Positions 28,449 through 37,905 of a stretch of DNA of 53,388 bases are shown here, in pieces; positions within the stretch are counted from its first letter, which is position 1, and each line of letters starts with the position of its first letter. The notes below the pieces were generated by a model. That model ran no database searches and had not been told where the DNA came from. It worked only from the letters and a program-made list of their open reading frames with translations. Made by a program: the position numbers and the translations under genes. The stretch is from Pedosphaera sp. (lineage in GTDB: Bacteria; Verrucomicrobiota; Verrucomicrobiia; Limisphaerales; DSYF01): NCBI GenBank assembly GCA_017853715.1, contig JAFMIZ010000008.1, positions 1-53,388 on the forward strand, given 5' to 3'.

Positions 28449-29738
28449 ATGAAGTTGACGATCATCGGAACGGGTTACGTGGGGCTGGTCACCGGCACCT
28501 GCTTTGCCGAGGTCGGCCACACCGTCATCTGTGTGGACAATGACGAGGCGAAGGTGAAGATGCTGCAGGGTGGGGGGATCCCGATTTACGAGCCGGGCCT
28601 CGAGGAGATGGTGAAGCGCAACGTGTCGGCGGGTCGTCTGAACTTCACCAGCAGCACGGCGGAGGGCGTCCAGAAGTCGGATGTCATCTTCATCGCGGTG
28701 CCTACGCCCCCGCTGCCTGATGGCGGTGTTGACTTGAGTTTCATTGAGCGCGTCGCCCGTGACATTGCCGGGGCGATGACGGGCTACAAGATCGTGGTGG
28801 ACAAGAGCACCGTTCCGGTGAAGACCGGTGAGAAGGTGGCCGAGACGATCAAGCGCTATTGCAAGGCCAGGGTAGAATTCGACGTGGTCAGCAACCCGGA
28901 GTTTCTCCGCGAAGGCTTCGCCGTCGATGATCTGATGAAGCCGGACCGCGTTGTCATCGGCGTGGGGTCGCAACGGCCGGTGGCCTCGATGAAGGCGGTT
29001 TATGAGCCTTTCAAAGCGCCCATCATCGTCACCGACATCAACTCGGCGGAGCTGATCAAGCACGCGGCGAATTCCTTCCTTGCGCTGAAGATTTCCTACA
29101 TCAACGCCGTCTCCGTGATCTGCGAGGCGACCGGCGCCAATGTGCAGGAGGTCGCCAACGGCATGGGCATGGACGAGCGCATCGGTCGCCGCTTCCTCAA
29201 CGCCGGCATCGGTTTCGGTGGCAGTTGCTTCCCCAAAGATCTCAGCGCCTTCATCGCGATCTCACAAAGTCTCGGTTACAACTTCGGTTTGCTGAAAGAG
29301 GTCCAGAAGATCAACGCCCAGCAGATGGAGCGGTTCTTGAAGAAGATCACCGACACGCTTTGGGTGTTGAAGGACAAAAAGATCGGCGTGCTGGGTCTTG
29401 CCTTCAAACAGAACACGGACGACGTCCGCATGTCGCCCGCAATTGAGCTGTGCCAGCGCCTGCAAAAGGAAGGTGCCAGCCTGCGTGTTCACGATCCGAA
29501 AGGCATGGACAAGGCGAAGTCGCTCCTCAAGAACGTGGAATACGTCGAGGATATGAATGCCGTTGCCGAGGGCTGTGACGCGTTGGTGGTAGCCACCGAG
29601 TGGGATGAATTCAAGAAGCTCGATTTGGAGCGCGCCCGCAAGGCCTTGACCCATCCCATCATGTTCGACGGGCGAAATCTTTTCGACCCCGAGGAGATGG
29701 AAAAGCTCGGCTGGATCTACAAGAGCGTCGGAAGGTAG
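28449..29738 (+). CDS. ugd: UDP-glucose 6-dehydrogenase
   Basis: MKLTIIGTGYVGLVTGTCFAEVGHTVICVDND, NPEFLREGFAVDD, GIGFGGSCFPKDLSAFI. Confidence 0.95.
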   Translation: MKLTIIGTGYVGLVTGTCFAEVGHTVICVDNDEAKVKMLQGGGIPIYEPGLEEMVKRNVSAGRLNFTSSTAEGVQKSDVIFIAVPTPPLPDGGVDLSFIERVARDIAGAMTGYKIVVDKSTVPVKTGEKVAETIKRYCKARVEFDVVSNPEFLREGFAVDDLMKPDRVVIGVGSQRPVASMKAVYEPFKAPIIVTDINSAELIKHAANSFLALKISYINAVSVICEATGANVQEVANGMGMDERIGRRFLNAGIGFGGSCFPKDLSAFIAISQSLGYNFGLLKEVQKINAQQMERFLKKITDTLWVLKDKKIGVLGLAFKQNTDDVRMSPAIELCQRLQKEGASLRVHDPKGMDKAKSLLKNVEYVEDMNAVAEGCDALVVATEWDEFKKLDLERARKALTHPIMFDGRNLFDPEEMEKLGWIYKSVGR

Positions 29739-29764
29739 TTTCTTGTTTTGAGTTTCGAGCTGCG

Positions 29765-30217
29765 ATGAGCGAACGAGTGTCATCAACCCGAAACCTACAA
29801 CGCGAAACCCAAAACGTCATTGAGGTCGCCGCTGGTCTCATCTTCCGCGACGGCAAACTTCTGATCGCCCAGCGTTATGCTGACTCGCATCTGGGCGGTC
29901 TGTGGGAATTCCCCGGCGGCAAACGTGAACCGGGCGAAACCTTTCCTGAATGTCTGAAACGCGAACTCCGCGAGGAACTCGGCTGCGATGTGGAAGTCCT
30001 CGAACGCGTCGAAGCCATCACGCACCATTACCCGGATAAATCAGTTCACCTGGAATTCTTTCGCTGCCGCTGGCTGGCAGATGAGCCGGTGGCGATTGGT
30101 TGCGCGGCTGTGCGTTGGGTGACTCGCCAACAACTTGCCGACTATGAGTTTCCCGCCGCTGATGAACGGCTGCTCGGCCGCCTGGGGCGGCCGGAGTTTA
30201 TCTGCTGGTCTCCTTAG
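29765..30217 (+). CDS. mutT: NUDIX hydrolase, MutT-like (8-oxo-dGTP diphosphatase type)
   Basis: VAAGLIFRDGKLLIAQR..., Nudix box GGKREPGETFPECLKRELREELG. Confidence 0.9.
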   Translation: MSERVSSTRNLQRETQNVIEVAAGLIFRDGKLLIAQRYADSHLGGLWEFPGGKREPGETFPECLKRELREELGCDVEVLERVEAITHHYPDKSVHLEFFRCRWLADEPVAIGCAAVRWVTRQQLADYEFPAADERLLGRLGRPEFICWSP

Positions 30218-31386
30218 GCTGAGCCGTAAAACTCCTGCACCACCTGGCGGAAGTTGTTTTCGCCGATCTTGATGATGCCCATTTCGCGTTGGGCGTTCTC
30301 GGGCGAATCGCTCGCGTGCGCGGCGTTGACCATCATGCTGGAGCCGAATTCACGGCGGATGGAGCCCGGCGGCGCTTTCGAGGGATCGGTGGGGCCAAGC
30401 ACCTCCCGGATTTTGCGCACGGATTCGATGCCCTCGTAAACGATGGCGATGCACTTCTCCGAACCGGGCTGCTCACGCTGCTCGGGCGGACATTCGGCGG
30501 GCGAACGTCCCGCCATGAAGCGGACGATGTTGCCGAAGTGATGCTCGCCGAACACCGGGCACAACAACTGGCCCAGCTTCGATTCCATCTCGGCGGACAG
30601 GGTGAAGCCGAATTCCTTTTCCAAATGCGGCTTGGCCCGGGCAGCGACGGAATCAACCAGCTTGGTTTTCAACACCTCCAGCACGGGTCCGTAAAACTCC
30701 ATGGCTTGGGCCACGCTCATCCGATGCACCTTGATGGCCACGATGAACAGGCCGGTGCGCGAGAAGAAATCGATCATGTTGCCCGGACGCCCCGTCGGGA
30801 AACGGAAGTTCTCGGGCTTGATGAGCACCAAGGTTCGCTGTGGCCGATGCTCCGCCGGGTAGGAAACGACGTTCTCCAACACGCCGCCGTCACTGTCGGA
30901 ATAGCGCGCCCAAAGCTTTAGTTTAACTTCGGCATCCAAGGAATTGGGCGCGACGAGCACGGCCGGCTCAAAGTGTTTAACCTCTCCGTCCTCACCGATG
31001 ATCAAATCACCAAACGTGTCGCGGATGGTTTCGCCTCCGGAGCGGCCCGGGGTGATGTGCCCGGCCACGGAAAGGATCTTCCGAATGGCTTCCTCACCCT
31101 TGAACAGGAGCATCATGGCCCGGCGGCGATGCCCGGTCTTCCTGTCGGGCCCGACGTTGTTCAGGATGTAGTCGTGGATCATCGCCTGGATGCGCCGGTC
31201 TCCCGGGTCGCTGGAGGCGGCCGTCGCTTGGGCGAATTGCCCGGCCAGTTCGCTGCTGGGTGCGAACATCCTGGCTCCCACCAAATCGAGCCCCGTCCTC
31301 GCGATCAGGCGGCTGATGATGCCACCAGTTCGGGATTTAAGCAGGGAATGGGGGGTGACAATGACGTATGCGAGTTGCTTCGTCAT
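30214..31386 (-). CDS. Tandem nucleoside-diphosphate-kinase-domain protein
   Basis: Two NDPK-like halves: AYVIVTPHSLLKSRTGGIISRLIARTGLDLVGARMF and RTLVLIKPENFRFPTGRPGNMIDFFSRTGLFIVAIKVHRM; active-site-like NAAHASDSPENAQREM only in the second. Confidence 0.85.
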   Translation of the reverse strand: MTKQLAYVIVTPHSLLKSRTGGIISRLIARTGLDLVGARMFAPSSELAGQFAQATAASSDPGDRRIQAMIHDYILNNVGPDRKTGHRRRAMMLLFKGEEAIRKILSVAGHITPGRSGGETIRDTFGDLIIGEDGEVKHFEPAVLVAPNSLDAEVKLKLWARYSDSDGGVLENVVSYPAEHRPQRTLVLIKPENFRFPTGRPGNMIDFFSRTGLFIVAIKVHRMSVAQAMEFYGPVLEVLKTKLVDSVAARAKPHLEKEFGFTLSAEMESKLGQLLCPVFGEHHFGNIVRFMAGRSPAECPPEQREQPGSEKCIAIVYEGIESVRKIREVLGPTDPSKAPPGSIRREFGSSMMVNAAHASDSPENAQREMGIIKIGENNFRQVVQEFYGSA

Positions 31387-31387
31387 G

Positions 31388-31582
31388 TCAGGCAGCGGGT
31401 GGCTGCGGCGGAGCGGACGGTGGGGAAGGGGGCGTGGCCTTGCCGCCCAAAATCTTGAACATCACGGTGCCGCAGGTCGGGCACTTGCCCTTGATCGCTT
31501 TACGGCCGTTTTTCATGGTTTCCTCGACCGCCTCGGCGATCTCCTTCTTGGCTTTACACTTAACGCAATATCCTTCGGCCAT
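31388..31582 (-). CDS. Small DUF5679-like zinc-ribbon protein
   Basis: MAEGYCVKCKAKKEIAEAVEETMKNGRKAIKGKCPTCGTVMFKILG: two CxxC pairs. Confidence 0.8.
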   Translation of the reverse strand: MAEGYCVKCKAKKEIAEAVEETMKNGRKAIKGKCPTCGTVMFKILGGKATPPSPPSAPPQPPAA

Positions 31583-31764
31583 TGATAGTCTGCCCACGGG
31601 GGCCTCATGCACCCGGTGAACAGGTGCAAATCTTATCGTTCAAACACCCCCGGCGCAACCCGTAAAGCCCGCCCGACAAGGCTTTTTGCCATGCAAAACT
31701 CTGGATGATAGATGCTTGCAAGACTGATATATCACACGTCTAAAGACCCGTCAGGGGGCTCAAA

Positions 31765-33255
31765 CTAATCGGTAGACGGCCTCCTCATGTCACGTAAGGC
31801 GGCCTTCAAGATTTTCCCGGTTGTATTGCGGGGCAGGGCGGGGAGGGCTTCAATTCGCTTGGGCACCTTGTAGTCAGCCAGTCTGGCGCGCAGGAATAGG
31901 AGCATGCTCTTTTCATCCAGGGTTGCGCCTTCCATCGGCGCCACAAATGCCACGGGCTGTTCGCCTCTCCGTGCATCTGGGATGCCGATGACCGCGGCTT
32001 CCCGGACGCCTGGGAACTGGTAAAGCACCTCCTCGATTTCGCGCGGATAGACGTTGATGCCGTTGACCAGCAACATGTCCTTCTTGCGGTCGGTGATGTA
32101 GAAATAGCCGTCTTCGTCGCGATGCCCGATGTCCCCGGTGAGGAGCCAGCCATGACGCATGACCTTGGCGGTTTCTTCAGGGTTGTTCCAGTAGCCCTGC
32201 ATCACGTTGCCGCCGCGCACGCACAACTCGCCGGTTTCGCCTGGACCAAGAACTTTCCCTGATTCGTCCTGAATACTGACTTCCACGTCGGGTATCGGGG
32301 GGCCAACGGAGCCCGGCTTGCGGGTGCCGCGCAGCGGATTTTTGCACACCACCGGGCTGGCCTCGCTCAATCCGTAGCCCTCGATCAGCGGAATCCCAAA
32401 CTTTGCCTCGAACTCTTCCAGGATTTGCCGGGGCAACGGGGCTGCCCCGCTCAAGCAGATCCGCAATGGCAGACCGGGCGCCACCGTGGCCTGCGTCAGG
32501 CTGCGGTAAAACTGGGGAATCGCCGGCAGAATGGTTCCGTGATGCGTGTGGATTTCTTGCAGAAGATTCTTCACGGGATGGATCGAGCGAACCAAAATCA
32601 TGCTCCCGCCGGTCAGCATCGGCAGCATCAGGCCCACCGTCATCATATAAGTGTGGAACAGGGGGAGCATGACCACGAACCGATCTTCCCCGGTTGCCTC
32701 CAATACTTTCCGGCAACTCTCCACGTTGTGCAGCAGGTTCCCGTGCGAGAGCATTGCGCCCTTGGGGTGGCCCGTCGTGCCCGAGGTGTAGATGATCACC
32801 GCAAGGTCGTGTTCCGTTGCTTGCGACGTTGCCGGAGGAATCGCTCCGGCGGCTGAGGCCGGCCAGCCCTCTAGCTTGAGCACCCGCAGGCTGGGGCGCC
32901 TTGCGCGAAGCGCCGGCTCATTCGCCGCCAGTTCAGTGTCCGTGATCAAAACATCAATGCCGCAGTCGTTCAGTATGAAGCTGATTTCATCCGGCTTCAG
33001 GAAATTATTGATGGGCACCACCACCGCGCCGATGCGCAGGATCCCGAACACAGCCGGCACAAATTCCGGGCAGTTCTTCAGCGAGATGCCAACGCGATCG
33101 CCGGCTTGGACGCCGAAATCAGCCTCCAAAGCCATCGCCAGATTCCCTGCGGTCTCGCTCACTTCCGCGTGGGAAATCGCACTGTCTCCCCATAAAATGG
33201 CCTGTTTTCCGGGGGAGCGCAGGACGGAGTTGGAAAAAGCGACGGCGAGGTTCAT
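31765..33255 (-). CDS. AMP-binding acyl-CoA ligase (long-chain fatty-acid CoA ligase-like)
   Basis: IIYTSGTTGHPKGAMLSHGNLLHNV, EGYGLSEASPVVCKNP, GWLLTGDIGHRDEDGYFYITDRKKDMLLVNGINVYPREIEEVL, GKILKAALR. Confidence 0.93.
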   Translation of the reverse strand: MNLAVAFSNSVLRSPGKQAILWGDSAISHAEVSETAGNLAMALEADFGVQAGDRVGISLKNCPEFVPAVFGILRIGAVVVPINNFLKPDEISFILNDCGIDVLITDTELAANEPALRARRPSLRVLKLEGWPASAAGAIPPATSQATEHDLAVIIYTSGTTGHPKGAMLSHGNLLHNVESCRKVLEATGEDRFVVMLPLFHTYMMTVGLMLPMLTGGSMILVRSIHPVKNLLQEIHTHHGTILPAIPQFYRSLTQATVAPGLPLRICLSGAAPLPRQILEEFEAKFGIPLIEGYGLSEASPVVCKNPLRGTRKPGSVGPPIPDVEVSIQDESGKVLGPGETGELCVRGGNVMQGYWNNPEETAKVMRHGWLLTGDIGHRDEDGYFYITDRKKDMLLVNGINVYPREIEEVLYQFPGVREAAVIGIPDARRGEQPVAFVAPMEGATLDEKSMLLFLRARLADYKVPKRIEALPALPRNTTGKILKAALRDMRRPSTD

Positions 33256-33341
33256 GCCTCAGGCTAACCGGTGCCCGTAGTTCCCCGCAAGATTCAGGGA
33301 TTTGCGATAAAGACTTTTCTCCCGCGCCCAATCCCGGTTTC

Positions 33342-34415
33342 ATGGGCGCACGTCCAGTGATTAACGACGCCGTCAAACTCAGCCAGTTCGTTCCCGTTGT
33401 ACAAGCGGCCGAATGGATCGCCCTCGATACCGAGGCGGACAGCCTGCATGCCTACCCGGAGCGCTTGTGTTTGATGCAGTTCTGCACGGCCGCTGGCGAC
33501 GAACTGGTGGACCCGCTCGCGCCCCGCATGGAGTTGGGACCGTTGTTTGATGCGTTGTCCGGTCACCGGATTCTCATGCACGCGGCGGATTACGACTTGC
33601 GGCTGCTCCAAAAACACCACCGCTTCGTGCCGGGAGCCATCTTTGACACCATGCTCGCGGCCCGACTGCTTGGGGTTAAATCATTTGGGCTGGGCAACTT
33701 GGTTGAGCAATACCTCGGCATCAAATTGGAAAAATCCTCCCAAAAGGCCAACTGGGCACTGCGCCCGCTCACCGCCAAAATGGAGCGCTACGCCCGGGAC
33801 GACGTCCGACATCTCAAGCCGCTGGTGGACAAGCTCACTTCAGATTTACAGGCCAAGGGCCGTTTGAACTGGCATCAGGAGTGGTGCGCGCAGCTCATCA
33901 AGGACGCCACCACGGTGGTCGAAGCGGACTCGGAGGCCATCTGGCGTGTCAAAGGCTGCTCTTGGCTCGGGCCAGAGGCGTTGGCCGTTTTGCGGGAAAT
34001 CTGGCACTGGCGTGAGAGCGAAGCGAGGGCTGCGGGCAAACCGCCCTTCTTTATCCTGGCGCACGAGAAGCTCGTCGAGATCGCCGCTGCGGCTGTGAAC
34101 GGTGTGCCAGTGGAATCGATCTTCCCGCGCCATCTTTCCGACCGCCGCCGCCGCGGACTGGCTGAGGCCATTGAGGTGGGCAGAAATGTCGCCCCCGATA
34201 AGCTGCCGCGGGTGCCTGAGCGCAAGAGCCGTCGTCCCTCCGAAGCCGAAAAGAAGCGCTGCTTCCAGTTGGAGCGACGCCGTGATCAACGCGCGAAGGA
34301 ACTCGATCTCGACCCCACGCTCATCGCCAGCCGGTCGGTCTTGTGGGAACTCGCCCGCAACTGGGACGCGGCGCAGGAAGAATTGATGGGCTGGCAGCGG
34401 ACGTTGCTGGAGTAA
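33342..34415 (+). CDS. rnd: Ribonuclease D (DEDD exonuclease + HRDC)
   Basis: EWIALDTEADSLHAYPERLCLMQ, HAADYDLRLLQ, FDTMLAARLLG, YARDDVRHL. Confidence 0.92.
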   Translation: MGARPVINDAVKLSQFVPVVQAAEWIALDTEADSLHAYPERLCLMQFCTAAGDELVDPLAPRMELGPLFDALSGHRILMHAADYDLRLLQKHHRFVPGAIFDTMLAARLLGVKSFGLGNLVEQYLGIKLEKSSQKANWALRPLTAKMERYARDDVRHLKPLVDKLTSDLQAKGRLNWHQEWCAQLIKDATTVVEADSEAIWRVKGCSWLGPEALAVLREIWHWRESEARAAGKPPFFILAHEKLVEIAAAAVNGVPVESIFPRHLSDRRRRGLAEAIEVGRNVAPDKLPRVPERKSRRPSEAEKKRCFQLERRRDQRAKELDLDPTLIASRSVLWELARNWDAAQEELMGWQRTLLE

Positions 34416-34477
34416 TGGGGCGCTGGAACACTGGGGTGATGCGAATCACCGCATCATCACCCCAACACTCCGTTCCC

Positions 34478-35680
34478 TCAGCGCACCAGCTCAAACGCAA
34501 ACCCTTTCAAATACTCCGTCTCCGGAATCGAAGGCAGGATGGGGTGGTCCGGCGATTGGGCGTAGGTCGCCACGCGGCGCAACACCCGCCGCTGGTCATA
34601 CGCCGCCGCCAGCACGGTGTCTTGGAACAGCCCGGCATCCACATGATGTGAGCAGCAGAAGGTCGCCATCACGCCACCCGGCTTCAGCAGCTTCAGCGCA
34701 CGCAAGTGCAATTCCTTGTAGCCGCGCAACGCATCCGGGACCGTCGATCGATTGCGCGTGAAGGATGGTGGATCAAGGACGATCAAGTCGTAGCGGGGAA
34801 TGACGCGCTCATGCGGCGCCACCTTGGTGTTCGCCTTGAACCAGTCGAAGACGTTGGTGGCCTCGAACTGGCAGACGCCCGCCACCCCGTTGGCCTCGGC
34901 ATTGCGCTTGGCCGCGGCGATGGCCTCCTCACTTTGGTCGAGCATCAACACCTGCGCCGCCCCGGCCTTGGCGGCGTGGAGGCCGAAGCCCCCGAGGAAG
35001 CTGAAGCAGTCCAGCACATTCGCACCCTTGGCAAAGGCGGCAACCGCTTGATAATTCGCCTGCTGATCCAGATACATGCCCGTCTTGTGGCCCTCGCGCA
35101 GGTCCACTTCAAACGAAAGCCCGTTCAGCTTGATGGTCATGGGGCCGTCGTGCTGGCCAGCCAGGACGCCATTGGCGTCGGGTAGCCCCTCAAACTTGCG
35201 CGACGCGAGTTCGTTCCGCTCAAGGATGGCGCGGGGTGAGAAAATCTTTTGCAGCACCTGGACGATGGTGTCCTTGTGTTTGTCCATGCCGAGCGCGGAC
35301 GTTTGCAGCACGAGCACGTCTTCGTATTTGTCCACGATGAGGCCGGAAAGGAGATCGCTTTCCGCATTCACCACGCGGAACGAAGTGGCGTTCGGCATGT
35401 GCCGCTGGCGGACGATGAGCGCGGCGCGGATGCGCTCCTCAAAGAACGCGGCATTCACTTCGACTCGATCCGGCGCGATGAGGCGGACATTGATCTTGGA
35501 CTTGGAGTTGTAGAAGCCCACTCCGAGCAGTCGCTGGCGGTGGTCCTTCACTTGAACCAGCTCGCCATCGGTGGGCGGAGCGGTGATGCGTTGGATGGAA
35601 CCCTGGTAAATCCAGGGATGGCCGGCCACGACGCGGTCACCTTCGCCGGGACGTAATAGGACAGTCGGTGTCGAGTTCAT
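34478..35680 (-). CDS. rlmI: Class I SAM-dependent rRNA methyltransferase, RlmI-like (PUA + Rossmann)
   Basis: LRPGEGDRVVAGHPWIYQGSI, VDLREGHKTGMYLDQQANY, VLDCFSFLGGFGLHAA, YDLIVLDPPSFTRNRS. Confidence 0.9.
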   Translation of the reverse strand: MNSTPTVLLRPGEGDRVVAGHPWIYQGSIQRITAPPTDGELVQVKDHRQRLLGVGFYNSKSKINVRLIAPDRVEVNAAFFEERIRAALIVRQRHMPNATSFRVVNAESDLLSGLIVDKYEDVLVLQTSALGMDKHKDTIVQVLQKIFSPRAILERNELASRKFEGLPDANGVLAGQHDGPMTIKLNGLSFEVDLREGHKTGMYLDQQANYQAVAAFAKGANVLDCFSFLGGFGLHAAKAGAAQVLMLDQSEEAIAAAKRNAEANGVAGVCQFEATNVFDWFKANTKVAPHERVIPRYDLIVLDPPSFTRNRSTVPDALRGYKELHLRALKLLKPGGVMATFCCSHHVDAGLFQDTVLAAAYDQRRVLRRVATYAQSPDHPILPSIPETEYLKGFAFELVR

Positions 35681-35818
35681 TGTAAACAGGGTGGCGTGCC
35701 GTCACGGCGACGCGGGCGCGGAACATAGAGGGTTTGCGACACCTGCGGAAGGGGATAATCGATAAATCGCTGTGAGCTTGCCGTAAACCCAACGTCTGGC
35801 ACACTTCGGCCCCCGATT

Positions 35819-36832
35819 ATGGCAAAGAAAGCGTTGATTACAGGTATAACTGGTCAGGACGGTTCCTACCTTGCGGAACTGCTTCTGGCCAAGGGTTACG
35901 AGGTCCATGGCATCATTCGGCGCGCGAGTTCGTTCAATACGGCCCGCCTTGATTCGATTTACCAGGATCCGCACGTGGACAAGCGGCACCTCACCCTGCA
36001 TTACGGCGACCTTTCCGATGCCAGCGCACTTGCGCGGCTGATTGGCAAGATTCAGCCGGAGGAAGTTTACAATCTCGCCGCCCAAAGCCATGTGCGTGTC
36101 AGCTTTGATGCGCCGGAATATACGGCCGATATCACCGGCACCGGCACGGTCCGTCTGCTGGAGGCCATTCGCGAAACGGGCATCAAGCCGCGGTTTTATC
36201 AGGCGTCCTCGTCCGAGATGTATGGTTTGGTTCAGGAAGTGCCGCAGAAGGAGACCACCCCCTTTTACCCGCGCAGCCCCTATGGCGCAGCCAAGGTCTA
36301 TTCCTACTGGATCACGGTGAACTACCGTGAGTCCTACGGGCTCCACGCCAGCAACGGCATCCTGTTCAACCACGAATCGCCCCGGCGCGGCGAAACGTTT
36401 GTGACGCGCAAGATCACCCGCGCGGTGGCGCACATCAAAGCCGGGTTGCAGAACAAGCTCTTCCTCGGCAACCTCGACGCCAAGCGCGACTGGGGTTACG
36501 CCAAGGAATACGTCGAGGCGATGTGGCTGATGTTGCAGCAGGATCAGCCCGACGATTACGTCATCGCCACCAACGAAACTCACTCCATCCGCGAATTCTT
36601 GGATGTGGCCTTCGAACACGTTGGGTTGGACTGGAAAAAGTTCGTGGAGATTGACCCGCGTTATTTCCGTCCGGCAGAGGTCGAATTGCTCATCGGCGAC
36701 TACTCCAAGGCCAGGAAAAAGCTCGGCTGGGAACCGAAGACGAAATTCGCCGACCTCGCCCGTCTGATGGTGGATGCGGATGTTGAATTGCTCCGCAAAC
36801 ATCGCGCCGGAGAAATCCAGATGCGGGGCTGA
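35819..36832 (+). CDS. gmd: GDP-mannose 4,6-dehydratase
   Basis: [106 protein letters not shown]. Confidence 0.98.
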   Translation: MAKKALITGITGQDGSYLAELLLAKGYEVHGIIRRASSFNTARLDSIYQDPHVDKRHLTLHYGDLSDASALARLIGKIQPEEVYNLAAQSHVRVSFDAPEYTADITGTGTVRLLEAIRETGIKPRFYQASSSEMYGLVQEVPQKETTPFYPRSPYGAAKVYSYWITVNYRESYGLHASNGILFNHESPRRGETFVTRKITRAVAHIKAGLQNKLFLGNLDAKRDWGYAKEYVEAMWLMLQQDQPDDYVIATNETHSIREFLDVAFEHVGLDWKKFVEIDPRYFRPAEVELLIGDYSKARKKLGWEPKTKFADLARLMVDADVELLRKHRAGEIQMRG

Positions 36833-36861
36833 TCCAGAAAGGCTAGGCTGGCGCGAGCAGG

Positions 36862-37812
36862 CTATCGCGGAGGCTGTTTGCCGAACCGCTTCAGAAAATC
36901 CTCGTAGGCCAGGCGGATGCCTTGCTCAAGGCTGACCTGCGGCCTCCAGCCCAGTGCCAGCAGCCGCGAACTGTCCATCAACTTGCGCGGGGTCCCGTCG
37001 GGCTTCGAGGTGTCCCACACGATCTTGCCCGTGAAGCCGACGGCGTGCTTCACTTGTTCGGCCAGTTCCTTGATCGCGACATCGCTGCCAAAGCCGACGT
37101 TGATGAATTGCTCGTCAGAATAGTTCCGCATCAGGAACACGCAGGCGCGGGCGAGGTCGTCGGCGTAGAGGAATTCCCGCAACGGCGCGCCCGTGCCCCA
37201 GCAAACGACTTCCGCTTTGCCTGAAACCTTGGCCTCGTGGAATTTTCGGATCAGCGCGGGCAGCACGTGCGAGTTCTGCAGGTCGTAGTTGTCATTCGGC
37301 CCGTACATGTTGGTGGGCATGGCGCTGATGAAGTCGCACCCGTATTGTCGTCGGTAGGCCTGGCACATTTTGATGCCCGCGATTTTCGCCACGGCATACC
37401 ACTCGTTGGTCGCCTCCAGCGGCCCGCTCAGCAGGTATTCTTCCTTGAGCGGCTGCGGCGCGTGTTTGGGGTAGATGCAACTGCTGCCGAGGAACAATAG
37501 CTTCTGCACACCCGCCACATTCGCCCCGTGGATGAGGTTGTTCTGGATCTGCAGGTTCTCGAACAGGAACTGCGCTGGATGATTGTTGTTCGCCAGAATG
37601 CCGCCCACTTTGGCCGCCGCCACGAAGACAAACTCCGGCCGCACGGTGGCGTAGAATTCCGCAACTGCCTTGGCGTCCAGCAAATCCAGTTCGGCATGGG
37701 TCCGCCCGATGAGATGGTTGAATCCCTCCGCCTGTAACGCTCGCCACAGGGCGCTGCCGACCAGCCCGCGATGGCCGGCCACATAAATGCGCGAGTTTTT
37801 GTCCAGTTGCAC
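36862..37812 (-). CDS. fcl: GDP-L-fucose synthase
   Basis: [53 protein letters not shown]; start uncertain (GTG 37812, or ATG upstream to 37878). Confidence 0.95.
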   Translation of the reverse strand: MQLDKNSRIYVAGHRGLVGSALWRALQAEGFNHLIGRTHAELDLLDAKAVAEFYATVRPEFVFVAAAKVGGILANNNHPAQFLFENLQIQNNLIHGANVAGVQKLLFLGSSCIYPKHAPQPLKEEYLLSGPLEATNEWYAVAKIAGIKMCQAYRRQYGCDFISAMPTNMYGPNDNYDLQNSHVLPALIRKFHEAKVSGKAEVVCWGTGAPLREFLYADDLARACVFLMRNYSDEQFINVGFGSDVAIKELAEQVKHAVGFTGKIVWDTSKPDGTPRKLMDSSRLLALGWRPQVSLEQGIRLAYEDFLKRFGKQPPR

Positions 37813-37905
37813 ACGCCAGCCTAGCGGGTCCCAAGGTCTCAGTTCAAGCATCGGCCCGCTCAATTCTCGTGACCGCACGCCGGGTGCCGCCTAAACTTTC
37901 CGCCA

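Noticed and set aside
31661-31684. AAAGCC...GGCTTT hairpin upstream of the DUF5679 gene
   Set aside because: Stem is only 6 bp with a 10-nt loop; too weak to call a terminator.
34431-34475. Palindrome between rnd and rlmI (TGGGGTGATGCG...CGCATCATCACCCCA)
   Set aside because: Lies between two convergent genes, as expected for a bidirectional termination hairpin; not unusual enough to list as a finding.
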